Assembly: GCA_963969365.1 (NCBI GenBank)
Contig: OZ017747.1
Span: 3,720,001 to 3,784,000 of the forward strand
Direction of reading: 5' to 3'
DNA length: 64,000 nt
Source: Asterochloris sp. CNOR1
Lineage: Eukaryota > Chlorophyta > Trebouxiophyceae > Trebouxiales > Trebouxiaceae
Under the pieces are notes generated by a model that was not told the origin of the DNA, did no database searches, and worked only from the letters and a program-made list of their open reading frames with translations. The translations under genes were made by a program, and so were the position numbers. Of this stretch, positions 24,590-36,200 are shown in pieces. Position 1 is the stretch's first letter. Every line of letters begins with the position of its first letter.

Positions 24590-26800
24590 CGATGCCCTGC
24601 CCCTGTGCGCTGCATCCCAGGTGGCCACAGCTGCTGGGCAGCAGCTGGCATACTTGGCTGACCCCAGCCACGGTCGCCAGCATGTGTTCGAGTCCGCATG
24701 GCAGGATGCAGTCACTGCTCTAGCAGAGCAGCAGCAGCAGCAGCAGCAGGGCACTTCTCAGCCAGGTCAGAGGCTTGGGTGGCTGCTTCATGTCCAGGGC
24801 TCTTCTGCTGCTCGACTGTGCGTTGCATTCAGGCTGAATCAAGCCATCCCTGATGTGCAGCTGAAGGCGCTGTACAGTCTCTGGAGCAGATGCTGCAGCA
24901 GCAGCTCGCGCACACGCGCGCCCGCGAGCAGCATCGAGCCATGGAGGAGCTGCTGTATGTGGCAGCGGTGGCTGATGTCACGGCTGCAAGCCTGAGCTTC
25001 ATCTCCTCAGTGGAGGACCTGGATGCCAGGCTGCAGCAGGCAAGCCCAGGCTCATCGTGTTAGTGGCCACTCAGGACAACATGCCTCCTGTGCCTTGCTG
25101 CTGCTGAGTACAGACACTTCTACGGCAAGCAGCCGGTTGGAAATGCTGCTGTCCTGGCTGTGCAGGGTGACATGAGGATACAGCAGGACAAGCTGACAGC
25201 CTTCATGTCCCCAGCAGCAGCAGATGCTGTTGAGGCCGAGCTGCAGAGCGCCCTGGGCAGCCATTTTGCTGGGCAAGATGAGAGTGAGTTGCTGCCTAGT
25301 CATGCTGCCTCTCCCTCCTTGTGCACTCAGATGCCTGAGGCATGCATGCTCTGCCAGTGCTGACCTAACCAATTCCTCTGCAGCTATTCTGGTCGGCCTC
25401 TGCGATCGCACTGAGGCCGCACAGCTGCTGCTTGGCGACTTTGAATATGGGTGCGTCAGCCTGCCTGATGCAGATGGAGCAAACAGATGCGCCATTCATA
25501 CTCACCAAACTGCTTTCAAGGACATGCTAACACCCTTCATCTCAAAGCAGCTACTTTTTGGCGGCGCTTGAGAACATGTGCAAGGAGGCAGACATGCCCC
25601 TCCAGGGCAACTCAGATGCACTCTTGGAGATGGCCAGCAAGCTGCCAAAGAGTGTTGTCAAGTGAGTCCCGCACTGGGAGCGAGCTGCACTTCCTGTGCA
25701 TGTCATGGCCCCCTGGCACATCTTTGGCCAGTCATGGCCCTGGCAGCCAGCTGCATTCTGTCCCTCAGCCAGCTGCACCCCTTTTGGCTGAAGAAGCTGA
25801 AGGTCTAACATGACCCATGACTGCGCAGGAAATTAGGCATGATCAGGTCTACAGAGTGCAGGCATGCGGCAGTGCGGCATTGTGGCAACCTGCTGAAGCT
25901 CGAGCCTGGCCAGGCCGGCAGGCTCACGCCCTTTAATCCTTTCTCAGAGCAGGACCTCCCTTTTCCCAGCCTGGCACACAGTCGCACATCCACTGCTGTG
26001 GCCCCTGCCACGACCTTGCCTGAACATTACAGCCCGCCTGGAGGTACGTTTTGCTGCTGCCCTTGTCTGCTGCTGAGTGTACTTCCCTATACAGCCTCCT
26101 GACAATACAGTGTGGCCATACAGCCTTGGAGCAAGCTGTGCAAAAGGCGACTGCAAAACAAAGCAGAGGGTGGAGTGCTCAAGTGCCAGACAAAGACTCC
26201 ATGCTGCCTGAGGCTGACCTCCTGACATTCACCAGTGAGTCGTTGACACAACTCTTGCTTGAATCTGCTTTGTTGGGCTGGATGCTCTGGAACAGAGAGA
26301 ACAAAGTCATTACAAGACTGCCTTACAAGCTGACTGTAAAGTGAACAAGCAGGAGGTGCTGCAGCAGAACATGGCAGGAAGTCCTCTGAGTGGATTGAAG
26401 CTGTGAGGCTTAGCCTGGAGTGTGGCCCACCACGCGTCCCAGGCTGGCACCAGGCAAGTGTTGCAGTATACAGAGCAGCGGGACATTTGTAGAGGTGAAG
26501 CAGGAGCTCGGTGTGCTTCAGGCCTGTCATGGCAGTCGATGCTCTGCTGTGTCCTCCTAGCCTTGTGTGCATCACTTGCGAATGATGTATGCTTTGCAAT
26601 GCAGGGCATTGGCAAGCCAGCAATCTCCGGCAAGGCAGTGAAGCAGGCAGTTCAGCAGGTCTCTTGGAGCACAAACCACACCACACATCTGCTACACCTC
26701 CAAAAAGCATTGCAGACCTGCGCAGCAGCACTCTGCATCATCCCTCAACCTTCCTCTTGTGCGCAGGACTCCTGACGACAGACCTTCAAAGGAGCGTGGT
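24590..26800 (+). CDS. Unidentified coiled-coil protein gene (ends uncertain)
   Basis: I do not recognise this gene. Plus-strand exons with good splice context encode, in order: QQLAYLADPSHGRQHVFESA followed by a short poly-Gln run (24627-24766); EQMLQQQLAHTRAREQHRAM and VAAVADVTAASLSFISSVED (about 24883-25040); YRHFYGKQPVGNAAVLAVQG and DKLTAFMSPAAADAVEAELQ (25109-25283); AILVGLCDRTEAAQLLLGDF (25382-25446); LAALENMCKEADMPLQGNSD (25550-25661); and LGMIRSTECRHAAVRHCGNL with PFNPFSEQDLPFPSL (25833-25980). It is helical and rich in Gln, Ala and Glu. The donor after VED...LQQ is GCAAGC. A TGTAA at 26335-26339 may mark an early 3' end. Weaker exon-like pieces follow to about 26.8 kb (SKERGGMGMSKG). 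A cytoskeletal or structural role is only a guess from the helix content. Confidence 0.4.
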
Positions 26801-26977
26801 GGCATGGGTATGAGCAAGGGCTTCACTGCACAGTGCTGTCAGGACATGCTGTGCTGCTGCAGTCGGGCAAAGACTCTGAAGACAGAGGCAGGCCGACACC
26901 CGTCCTCAGAAGTGTCAACTCTGCCTGCCTACCACAGCAACTTTGTTTTCCTCCATTGCTACACCACCATCTGCACT

Positions 26978-29900
26978 TCACACTCCTGAAAGTCCATGTT
27001 GGGAAAGCTTTTGCTTCCAGCTGCAGTGGACCTCCTCTGTCGTGGGTAGTGAAGAGCCACCAGGTGCAGGCTTGCGCCTGCGGCTGATCACCACTGATGC
27101 CCCTTTATTGACTTGATTTAATCTCATTGGTGGCAACACAAGCCCCTCTGGCAGTAGCTTTAGTCGCTGGTGCAAGCTTTATCGCAACCTGAACTCTCTG
27201 CTTGCTTAGGTGCCTTCAGACTGCCATGCTGAATCTCACAAAGATTGCTGATTCACTGAGTACTCGAGTTTCAATGGTCAACAATACATGAAGCTCGCCC
27301 TGACCACGGCTCATTCTCCAACAGCTGGAATGTTTGCCAACACAGCCCCTGGATTGGTTGGGCTGATCCTGCCCTCAATCTGGCAATCTGACAACCAATC
27401 CAAAACGGCTGGCTGCAATCTGGGTTGGTTGCCCTCACTATGCCTGCCTCTGCCTGTGATAATTTCCAGCTGCCATGTGCCTGCACAGAGGATGCCCACA
27501 GCACTGCCTCAGGCCCAAAGGCAATGGCAGGGCAGCATGTGAATGGGAACGGTGGCAGGCAAGACATCTTGGGGGCAAGGCAGCTCACATTTCATGCGGC
27601 GCAGGCTGACAATGGTCTCCTCCAGGCGAGCCAGCGCTTCAGCCACATACAGGGCATGCAGATCGACCTTGAAGGGGTTGATCAGCTCTCCATTCCTGCA
27701 GGGCAGACTCAGCATATGACTCTGCCACTATGCGTCTGCGGCCACTGCACAGGCAAACTGATCCCACTGCGCATTCAGACTGGGCATCCCTTGCTGCCTC
27801 TTGCCGGTCAGCCACAACTTGGCGTTCAGCCACACCAGCAGCATTCAGGCTGACATTGCACAACTGCAGAGCAGGGCTGGGTGCTGTATAAACCGGCTGT
27901 AGCTGCGTTCAGTGCAACAGACAGAAGCACTGATGACGCTCACTTCTTGGCAAAAATCCGCTTGCCGGCGTGCTGCCGCTCCTGCATCTCGCGGGCTCGC
28001 CAGGAGTGCCCCTCAGCAGCCAGCTTGTCCCTCTGCTTCCAGTTCCCCTCAACGTGCGCACGCCCAGACTCCCTGAAGCAGCGCCTCATCTCCTCCTCAG
28101 CATGCCGCATGGCGGCCCTGGCTTCCTGCAGGGCGGAGTACCTCTGAGACAAACATAGCTCAGTATGGTGGCAGGGGGCGGCACAGGTTGATTGATCCAG
28201 TCTGTGACCACCTTGCTGCCCCAGGTGGACTGCTGGCACAGCCAGTTGTGCAAGCTGCAACAGATGTGTTGGCTGGCAATGCAGAGCAGGTGCCAAGTGA
28301 CAGCTGTAGCAGGCTGAGCAGTGCAGGCAGAACAAACAGGAATGCAGGGGGGCTGGCGCTTGTCAGGCACAGCAGCTGTACCAGCACATGTGCATAAACA
28401 GGTCGGCCCTGCAGGGGGCTCACATTGTAGAGAGCCTGGTTCTGCTGTCTATCCCTGGCCTGCTCATAGCTTGCATACTGAACAACTCTGCCAGCAGGCG
28501 GGGTCCTGCCGGCAGGCATCACTCTTGATGGGGCAGGGTCACTGCCGTTGCGCGGCACAGTGCCAGCAGGGGACTGTCCCCGACCAGGTCTCCCCTTGCC
28601 GCCGGTCCTGCGCTGCCTGCCCAACCCAGCAGGGTGCTCGGCTGAGGCGTGCAGAGCCTGCAGCGGCACACCAGCAACCCTGTCAGCAAGACCGTCTGCA
28701 CAAACATCACGCTGCAGCCCTGGCGAGCTGGACTGCACCATGCATGGCTGTGACCAGCGGCACGTAGCAGCCCACCTGCTTGACAATGGGGATGTTGCCC
28801 TGGTTGGCCTGGAGTAGGGTCTTCAGCAACTCAGGCCGGACCTGGGGGAAGCTCTTGCGGAGGCGCTGCACCTTGGCCTTGACAACAAAGTCATCAGCCT
28901 GCACCCACTCCTCAGCAGAGTCCTGCATGCAGCAGCCGCGCCAGTGAGTTTCTGCTTTGCGCAGGCTGCCGTGAACAAGCTTCCAGCCTTTGCATGCAAT
29001 GTTTGGTTCACGACCTCAAGCCAAGACCGAGTGTCGAGAATCACGAGCAGGGAGGGAACCCACCGTCTTCTCAACGGCTTCTGATCGCTGAGGCTCGACA
29101 CCCTGCGGCGCCAGGTGCTTGGCCTGCTGCTCATCTTGGGCAGCCTGCCCATTCTCCAGGCGCATGGCCAGCTCCATGTCAGCCCTCTCCTGAGCCAGCC
29201 TCTTCTCCTCCTGCAGCGCAGGCAGGACTGGTCACACACCTGTGCACGGTGGGCTGCAGTTGCTGACGGGAAACCCATTCGGGGTCCCATTGCAGCGCAG
29301 ACAGGGTTGTGCATGCAGCTGCAACGGGGGGTTTGCAACATATGTGCTCCTCCTTCAGCACAGGCAAGGCTGGTCCCACACTGTCACGCAGCAGTGTGGT
29401 GCAAGCACAACGTGAATGTACATTTCTGCAGCACACGCAGGGCTGGTGACACACCACACAGCATCCAATGCGGAGCAGGATCGCATAGAAACCTCTGCCA
29501 TCGCTGCAACGTGGCAGCAGCGACTCAAGTGTGCCCATGTGGTGCAGGACTGGCTGGCAGGCAGTGTGGGCTGTCCAAGCAGCTCTTTGAGCATGAAAGC
29601 CACCCCACCCCCCAAGAAGGCCCTTTCCCCACCTGCAGCTCAGCCTCCTCATGAGTCTCCAGCAGCATGGAGGCACACAGGTCATAGTCTCCCCTGGCAG
29701 CATCCAAGGCATGGTGGATCTCGTCATCAGAGAACTGGGGGAAGCTGTGCTGTAGCTTGCGCTCCTTGTCCTCAAAGTCCATCTCCTGCAGCAAACACCA
29801 TTGTGACAACTGATCGCTTGCAGGTCACGTGCAGCTCCGAGAACAGCAAGGGGCCAGGACTTGGGAGACACAGCATTAAGCACCTCAGGAGGAGACAGAA

Positions 29901-32502
29901 CCGCAAAAGAGACTTGGGTGTGTCCTGGATCCGTCTTCATTGGCAACCCAAAGGGTTGGCTGCCGCCCACGTGCTTTGCAGGTAGCAGCATTTGTGCAGC
30001 AGTGGGCAGGAGTTGCAAAAGGCATCAAGGTGGACAAGGAGTGACCCAGGAGCCATGCACTTAGCAATGCACCCTATAGACCTCACCTTGAGCTTCTCAG
30101 AATCATCCAGCGGCCACAACTCTGGGCCAGTTTGGGCCCACCCTGTGGTGCCCTGGCTGGCAGCGCTCACAGACAAGTAGTCGCCTGCAGCTGAACTGGA
30201 GTCTGCCTCTGATGAGGCTTCACCCGCCCATGCACCTGCGTCTGTGTCCTGCAAGTTGCTGAAGTGCAGGCACCTGTCCACCGCCTGCAGCAAGCAGCAT
30301 CTGGGCATAGAGCCTACAGCACAGGGGAGGCTTGAGCAGCAGAGGCATGGCACGTTCCCATGGCCTGCAGCAGCATTTGGTGTGAGGCTCAAGCAGCCAA
30401 AAACAGGGGGCAGCATGCTTAGGTGCAGGCGCCTCTGCACCGCTGGCAGGAGAGCAGCAGGTAGGAATTTGGCAACCCAAGCTCTCAACAAATGCTTAGC
30501 AGCAAACCTAAGGCACCGCTGCTGCTGATGCATGCCCAGCCCGACAGGCAGGCCAAGGCCACAAAAGCGAGCGCACACCGCTGCTGGAGCATCAGCAAGC
30601 GTGCCATTGCCAAGCCGAACGCACACCATAGGTACAGCTTCAAGACGCAGCCCGTGCAAGGGCCTGCAAGCCATGGCCAGAATATCACAAAATCTTTTGG
30701 TGTGCTCCCACGAGGCCAACGTCACACCATCTGAAAGGATGGCTTGGCCCAAGGCAAAAGCAATGTTGCTTGCCTCTTCCATGTCGTAGTTGCACGCCTG
30801 CAGGGTCTGCGTCACCACATTAGCGTCCAGGCCCGGGAACATGCCCAGCAGGCCGTCCAGCCCATGCTGGGCGTCTGAGGGGGCATCAGCGAAGGCGCCA
30901 ATGGGAGTTGATCCTGTGGCTCAGTGAAAAAAGATGTATTGCTGGCAAGGGATCATGTACAAACTGGTGGCAGTCAAGCTGGCCTGCCCTTCTGCAGCAT
31001 AACAAGGGGGCATGGGCATGGCAGGCACCTAGGCATCTTGAGGAGTATCAGGCACTTACACATACACAACAAGGCCCCTGCTACGCTGTGCTGCCGAGCC
31101 CACAACCTATATGCAGCTGTGTCAGGCCTGATGCTGTGCAGTGTAAAAGTCATTGCACCTTCAGCAAGCAGCTCACCTGAAAGCACAGAGGTCCTGCCCG
31201 ACCCTGTCTCCCAGGTGGAAGTGTCATTTTGCAGGTAGACTGTGGAGTCGGCAGATGTCGGTGAGGCGCCATCAGCATCCACTGCTGGGCTCGGCATGAT
31301 CAATGTGTGTAGACCCACACTCTCGGCGTCAGACGTATGGCAGGCTGTCAACCCCTGGCGGTCAGTGGTGTAATCTGCAGGGCAGACAGCAGAGCGCTGT
31401 GAATAGAAAGCAAGTTGGCAGCTGGACTGCTATTGCAGCACATGTTGAGGTACGAGTACACTGCAGCAGACAAGGCTGGCTTGAAGGTGCTCACACGACT
31501 GCAGCAGCTGGACAGCACAGCACAGCCACGAGGCAAAAAGGGTCAACTGAGGTGCATGGTTGCAGGCAGGGCAACAACAAGGCTGGGCACCACAGGAATG
31601 GGCCAAACATACACCCACATCAAAGAGGTACCTGGGGCCCCATGGGAGCTGTTGTAGGTGCTGTTGGTTGTCAAGGGCGCCGCAGGTGTTGCCTCCCGGG
31701 CTCTGCTTGCTGCCGGTGCTGGCCGGGGCTCAGTTGTGCAGGCCCCTACGATCTGCTCCCAGCAGTCTGCCGATGGAGCCTGCTCCTTGGCCCGCTTGCT
31801 GGGGCCGCCATACCCCTGGCTGGGCTTGCGTCCAACTCTGAAGGGTTCAGAGTGCAGGTTCGATTGCGGGGCGCAGGGTTGCACCGGGGTGGGCATGGCG
31901 CCATGGGATAGCGCACAATTGGCCTGCGGGGCAGCCTGCTGGAAGCTGGGCGGCGGCAAAGGGCCAGCCTCGCCCCACCGGGTCCACCACTGCCGACACT
32001 TGGGCCCTGCAGCAGGTGGGTTGCAGGCCCAGCCTGCAGTGGTGGGATGGCTGCTGCTGTGCTGCCACTCCCCCGCGTGTGGCCGTGTAGCGCACCCTGT
32101 CCAGGGCCCATCTCCTGGGGACAACAAGGCAGCGCCACCCCTGCTGCCCTGGCTAAGCCCCCCCGCATCCCCAGTCTCATGCGGCAGCAGCAGGCTCATC
32201 ATGCTGTCAAGGCTGCTGCCTCCTGCCGCTGACTGCACCCCTGGGCTGGGGTGGAGGGCTGCCGGAGGGACTGAGGCTGGCAGGGCATCTGCCCAGTGGG
32301 GGGAGATGTCAGGCGCCGGAGGAGCCTTGTTGGAGGGACCCGCAATGTCCAGCAGAACCTCCAGTGCTTGTTCTGAGGTCCCCCATTCATCCACAACCGC
32401 CATCACTGTGCTCAGCGGGAGCTGGGGCACCATCTCTTGAAGGGCCTCCAGGGTCAGGCCCGCTATGGTGCAAGGCTGCTCTGGCTGGGGAGCCACCAAC
32501 AT
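26978..32502 (-). CDS. CUE / DUF1771 / Smr-domain protein (plant CID7-like, N4BP2-like)
   Basis: The domain order is clear. A UBA/CUE-like segment TLEALQEMVPQLPLSTVMAV (32450-32400) is followed by a long Pro/Ser/Gly-rich linker exon to about 31620. Three CUE-like helices come next: MFPGLDANVVTQTLQACNYD (about 30842), LQHSFPQFSDDEIHHALDAA (29765) and LRKSFPQVRPELLKTLLQAN (28860). A coiled stretch KRLAQERADMELAMRLE lies near 29200. DUF1771 is at 28140-27940 (REMQERQHAGKRIFAKK at its end). The Smr domain has VDLHALYVAEALARLEETIV (27680-27610), the signature ITGRGRHSEGNQPRLQPAVL (27460-27400) and a basic end ASVVISRRRKP. Smr domains nick or bind nucleic acid; CUE domains bind ubiquitin. Plant relatives have one CUE and a PAM2 motif; no PAM2 was seen here. 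The first exon may lie upstream, because the chosen ATG follows a TGCAG acceptor. Confidence 0.8.
29205..29450 (-). repeat. Repeated acceptor regions in an intron of the Smr gene
   Basis: The minus-strand junction CTGCGCTGCAG|GAGGAGAAG (near 29213) is preceded in its intron by similar segments near 29296, 29357 and 29431. Each has the form ACCAG-CCTGC-TGTGCTG-AG. The 29357 copy even keeps the exon start as AAGGAGGAGCAC. Confidence 0.7.
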
Positions 32503-33292
32503 GACCTGCAGGGGAGCAGAGAGACAAAGTGACGCTGATGGGCAGGGCTGATGAGACATGAGACAACCGGGAGCTGCCTGCAGCAATGAAGCATCGGATC
32601 TGGATCGGATGATTGGCCAGGGCAGGCAGCTGGCATCTGATCACTGCAGCCCAGTGGGAGAAATGCTCATGCCAGCATCTGCAAAGGTCTCGTCAGCGCT
32701 AAAAAGTCAGCAATGGTGGGCTCCCCTTCACAATGCCCTATGCCCGGCACAATCCCAAGGCAAGGCCTCACTCTTTGCTTGGGTCACCAGGGCACCTCAG
32801 CCTGCGGTACTATCAGCAAAGGTGCACAGCGGTAAACAGTCGAGCAACACCCATTGAGCCTTGAGCGCAGCAGGCCATCACAACACGCACAGTGCCGGTC
32901 TGCTCGAGACATGCACGGCAAGGAGCAAGGGCGGGCAGTGTAACCTCAGCGCACCTTCGGCAGCTGGAATGCACTTCCTGCAGGTCTTCACTTCGGTCTG
33001 CAGGCTTGGGGGCTGCCGCAAAGACAGGCAGCTGTTTTAAAAAAGCAAGCAATCTCATTCGCGTTCTTGCTAAGAAGTAAACGGAAACACTGGCCTCCGC
33101 CTTTGCGCACTAACTGTGATTCCCTGCATTGATCTGGGGTCATTAGGTGAACAGGAGGCCTGGTAGCCAGTGACTCAGGTGCGTTCATTCGCAGAGGTGC
33201 TGCCCATGCATGGAGAGGATGTAGCTACGGTTCAGGCATGACTACCTGCTGCATCAAGATCTCCCTCTTTCCAGGCAGGAGCGGCTGGCAGA
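32503..33292. other. Divergent interval between Smr gene and SEC61A
   Basis: This interval must hold both promoters and 5' UTRs, and perhaps a first non-coding or short coding exon of each. The SEC61A ATG is preceded by CTCTTTCCAG at 33265-33274, which suggests a 5' UTR intron. Minus-strand ORFs of 66-85 codons here show no similarity I recognise. Confidence 0.4.
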
Positions 33293-36200
33293 ATGAGGCC
33301 CCTGGAGCTGGTGCGCCCCTTCCTGGCCCTGCTGCCCGACGTGGTGCAGGCAGACAGGCGGGTGCCATTCAGAGAGAAGGCGCTTTACACAGCAGTGGCC
33401 CTCTTTGTGTTCCTGGTCTGCTCCCAGCTGCCGCTGTACGGCATCAAGACCAACGCAGGCTCCGACCCGTTCTACTGGGCGCGCGTCATCATGGCCAGCA
33501 ATCGCGGCACCTGCATGGAGCTGGGGATCAGCCCCATTGTGACGTCTGGGCTGGTTATGCAGCTCCTGGCAGGCTCCAAGATCATTGAGGTCGATAACAA
33601 CGTCAAGGCTGACCGGGAGCTCTTGTGAGTCACTCTGCTGCCAGAAGTCACCTGCAGCTGCTGTGCACAGAAGGTGTGCTGGCAGCACGGCGTCTGTGGG
33701 CAGGTCCCAGGGCGGAAGGTTGATGATACACTTCATCTTCGCTGCGCAAGCATCTGGGGCCACGTGCCTTGTTTCATGGGCCCTATGAGGGGCCCTTATG
33801 AGGGTTCCGCCGCAGCGCGGCCTGCAGATTGCACTTCTGGACATGTGGTCTATACCAAATGATGCAGTGCACATCATCCTGCACACCTGCTGCTCCCGCC
33901 TGCACCTTGCCAATGCCAGGCTTGGCTCAACTGGTGGTGCGCACCAATTGCCTGGCACAGTCCAAATACTACACGTTGACTGCAGGAATGGCGCTCAGAA
34001 GCTCTTGGGCGTGCTGATTACCATTGGGGAAGCTGTCGCCTATGTGGTCTCTGGCATGTATGGCGACGTTCGCGAGCTGGGTACGCTGCCTGCAGTCTTG
34101 ATCATTCTTCAGGTGCGATTTGCTGCTGTGGCCTCAGGTAATGAAGACACTGCTGAGCTCAGGTCGTGCTGTGTGCGTGCAACATGGCAGGTCCACAGAT
34201 GGGCAGGGTTATGCTGCGTGTGCATGCCAGCCTAGCAGCTGCCCTTGATGAATGCTTGGGCGGCCAGGTGGCTGTCATGCTGCTCTGTTGTTGTCGGGTG
34301 TACGCTGCAGACATAACTGCCAGTTGCCATCATTTCCGTCACAAAATGTTGCCCCAGCTTACTCTGGGCCCCCTTGTGCTGTGCAGCTGTTCATGGCCGG
34401 CATCATCGTGATCTGTCTCGATGAGATGCTCCAGAAGGGGTATGGCCTGGGCTCAGGCATCTCCCTCTTCATCGCCACCAACATCTGTGAAAACATCATC
34501 TGGAAGGCCTTCAGCCCCTACACCATCTCAGGTCAGTGCCAACTGTCTGGCAGGCCATCTACATCGCAATTTCAGTTTGTACCCCTTGACCATTGCAAGC
34601 TGTCAGGCTGAAGCATGGCACGGCTGATGAGTCACATCTGTTGCCATTTGCTGCTGCCCTGCAGGGCCACATGCAGGCCACCTGCATGGCTGTCTGCTCC
34701 AACTGGCTGCGCAGTCTGACTGCTCATTGCCAATCTGCCATGGCGCTGGCCGTCTCCCGTTTGAGAGGGATGCACTCAAAGTGCCACCTCTGCTGAACCT
34801 GCCTGCCTCTTCCTGCAGGCCCACAGGGTCCCGAGTTTGAGGGTGCGCTCATCGCCCTGTTCCAGATGCTGATCACGCGCAGCGACAAGGTCAAGGCCCT
34901 CAAGACGGCCTTCTACCGCACCAACCTCCCCAACGTCACCAATCTGCTGGCCACAGTGGTCATCTTCCTGGTCGTCATCTACTTCCAGGTGGGTTGATGT
35001 GCCAATGGCGCGCTGATGGAAGGCTGCTGTCAGATCAAGAGTAGTACCGGTGGGCCTGGCCTGCATCAGTGCTGTGACTGGGCTGAGGGCACACAAGGAC
35101 AGGCAGTCTACTGTGGGTGGTGTACGTGGGGATCAGTGCAAACACCACACCGTATCAGCATTGACCCTGCCTGACACCTGCAGCCCGCCCAGGCTGCCAC
35201 CCTGACACCAGCTGCACCATGTGATGTGCTGCATCACCCGACCCCACTGCCATCTGCTGCCGACCTCGCCTTCTTTCTGTTCAGCAGTACTCCACTGCAA
35301 GCCCTCAATGCTGACCACTGCCAGCAGGGCTTCCGCATGGACCCGGCTCCTCAGCACCTTGTGTTGGGTCACCGTCATGTCTTCCAGGCAACATGCTCAC
35401 CAGCGTCAATCACTGGAGAAGCCTGCCACATCTGCCCCCTCTGTGCATCCAGGGCTTCCGCGTGGACCTGCCCGTGCGCAGCAAGCAGCGGCGCGGCCTG
35501 CAGCAGCAGTACCCCATCAAGCTGTTCTACACCAGCAACATGCCTATCATCCTTCAGAGCGCACTGGTCTCCAACCTCTACTTCATCAGCCAGCTGCTGT
35601 TCAAGCGCTATGGGGGAAACATCTTGGTGCAGCTGTTGGGGCGGTGGCGGGTAAGAGCTGCTTGCTGACATGCCTGGGCTGGGGTGTTTGAGGGCGCAGG
35701 CCTTGCAGGCGGCTGTCAGGCTCAGTGTCAAGAAGCAGAGGGCTGGCAGTGAGTGCTGACCTGCAGCTGACATGTCATTCAAGCCCAAGGGAGCGCAGGT
35801 CAAGGCAGGCAGACCCTCGTTACGTCTGCAGTCCATCTCCAGTCCTTCTCATCTGAAGCTCCATCACAAGCCCCCCACACCTACCTGGCTGCGCTGCCAT
35901 GACATCTGCACCCCAGCAAAGCACGCGGCCTGCGCTTGCATGTGCGAGAGCCTATGTGCTGCCCTCTCCTGCAGACAGTCTCCACACTCCATGTCTGCTC
36001 AAGGCAGCCTTACTGCAGACTGTCAGCCATTCGAAACGTCACGCCTGACCTTGTCCCCTGGGGCATGAGTACAGCAATTCATGACAGGCTTCACAGCACC
36101 CCCATCTGTGGCTTGCATGCAGCAACTGACCCGGCCCTCTGCCTGCAGGAGCATCATGACAGCGGGTTGATGCACCCTGAGGGCGGGTCAGCCAGATGCA

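Noticed and set aside
24728-24752. Short CAG run (poly-Gln)
   Set aside because: Seven or eight codons only, within an exon of the coiled-coil gene; an ordinary microsatellite.
31658-32440. 260-codon plus-strand ORF
   Set aside because: It is antisense to the large linker exon of the Smr gene, whose frame continues into a UBA/CUE-like segment. It is a compositional shadow of GC-rich coding sequence.
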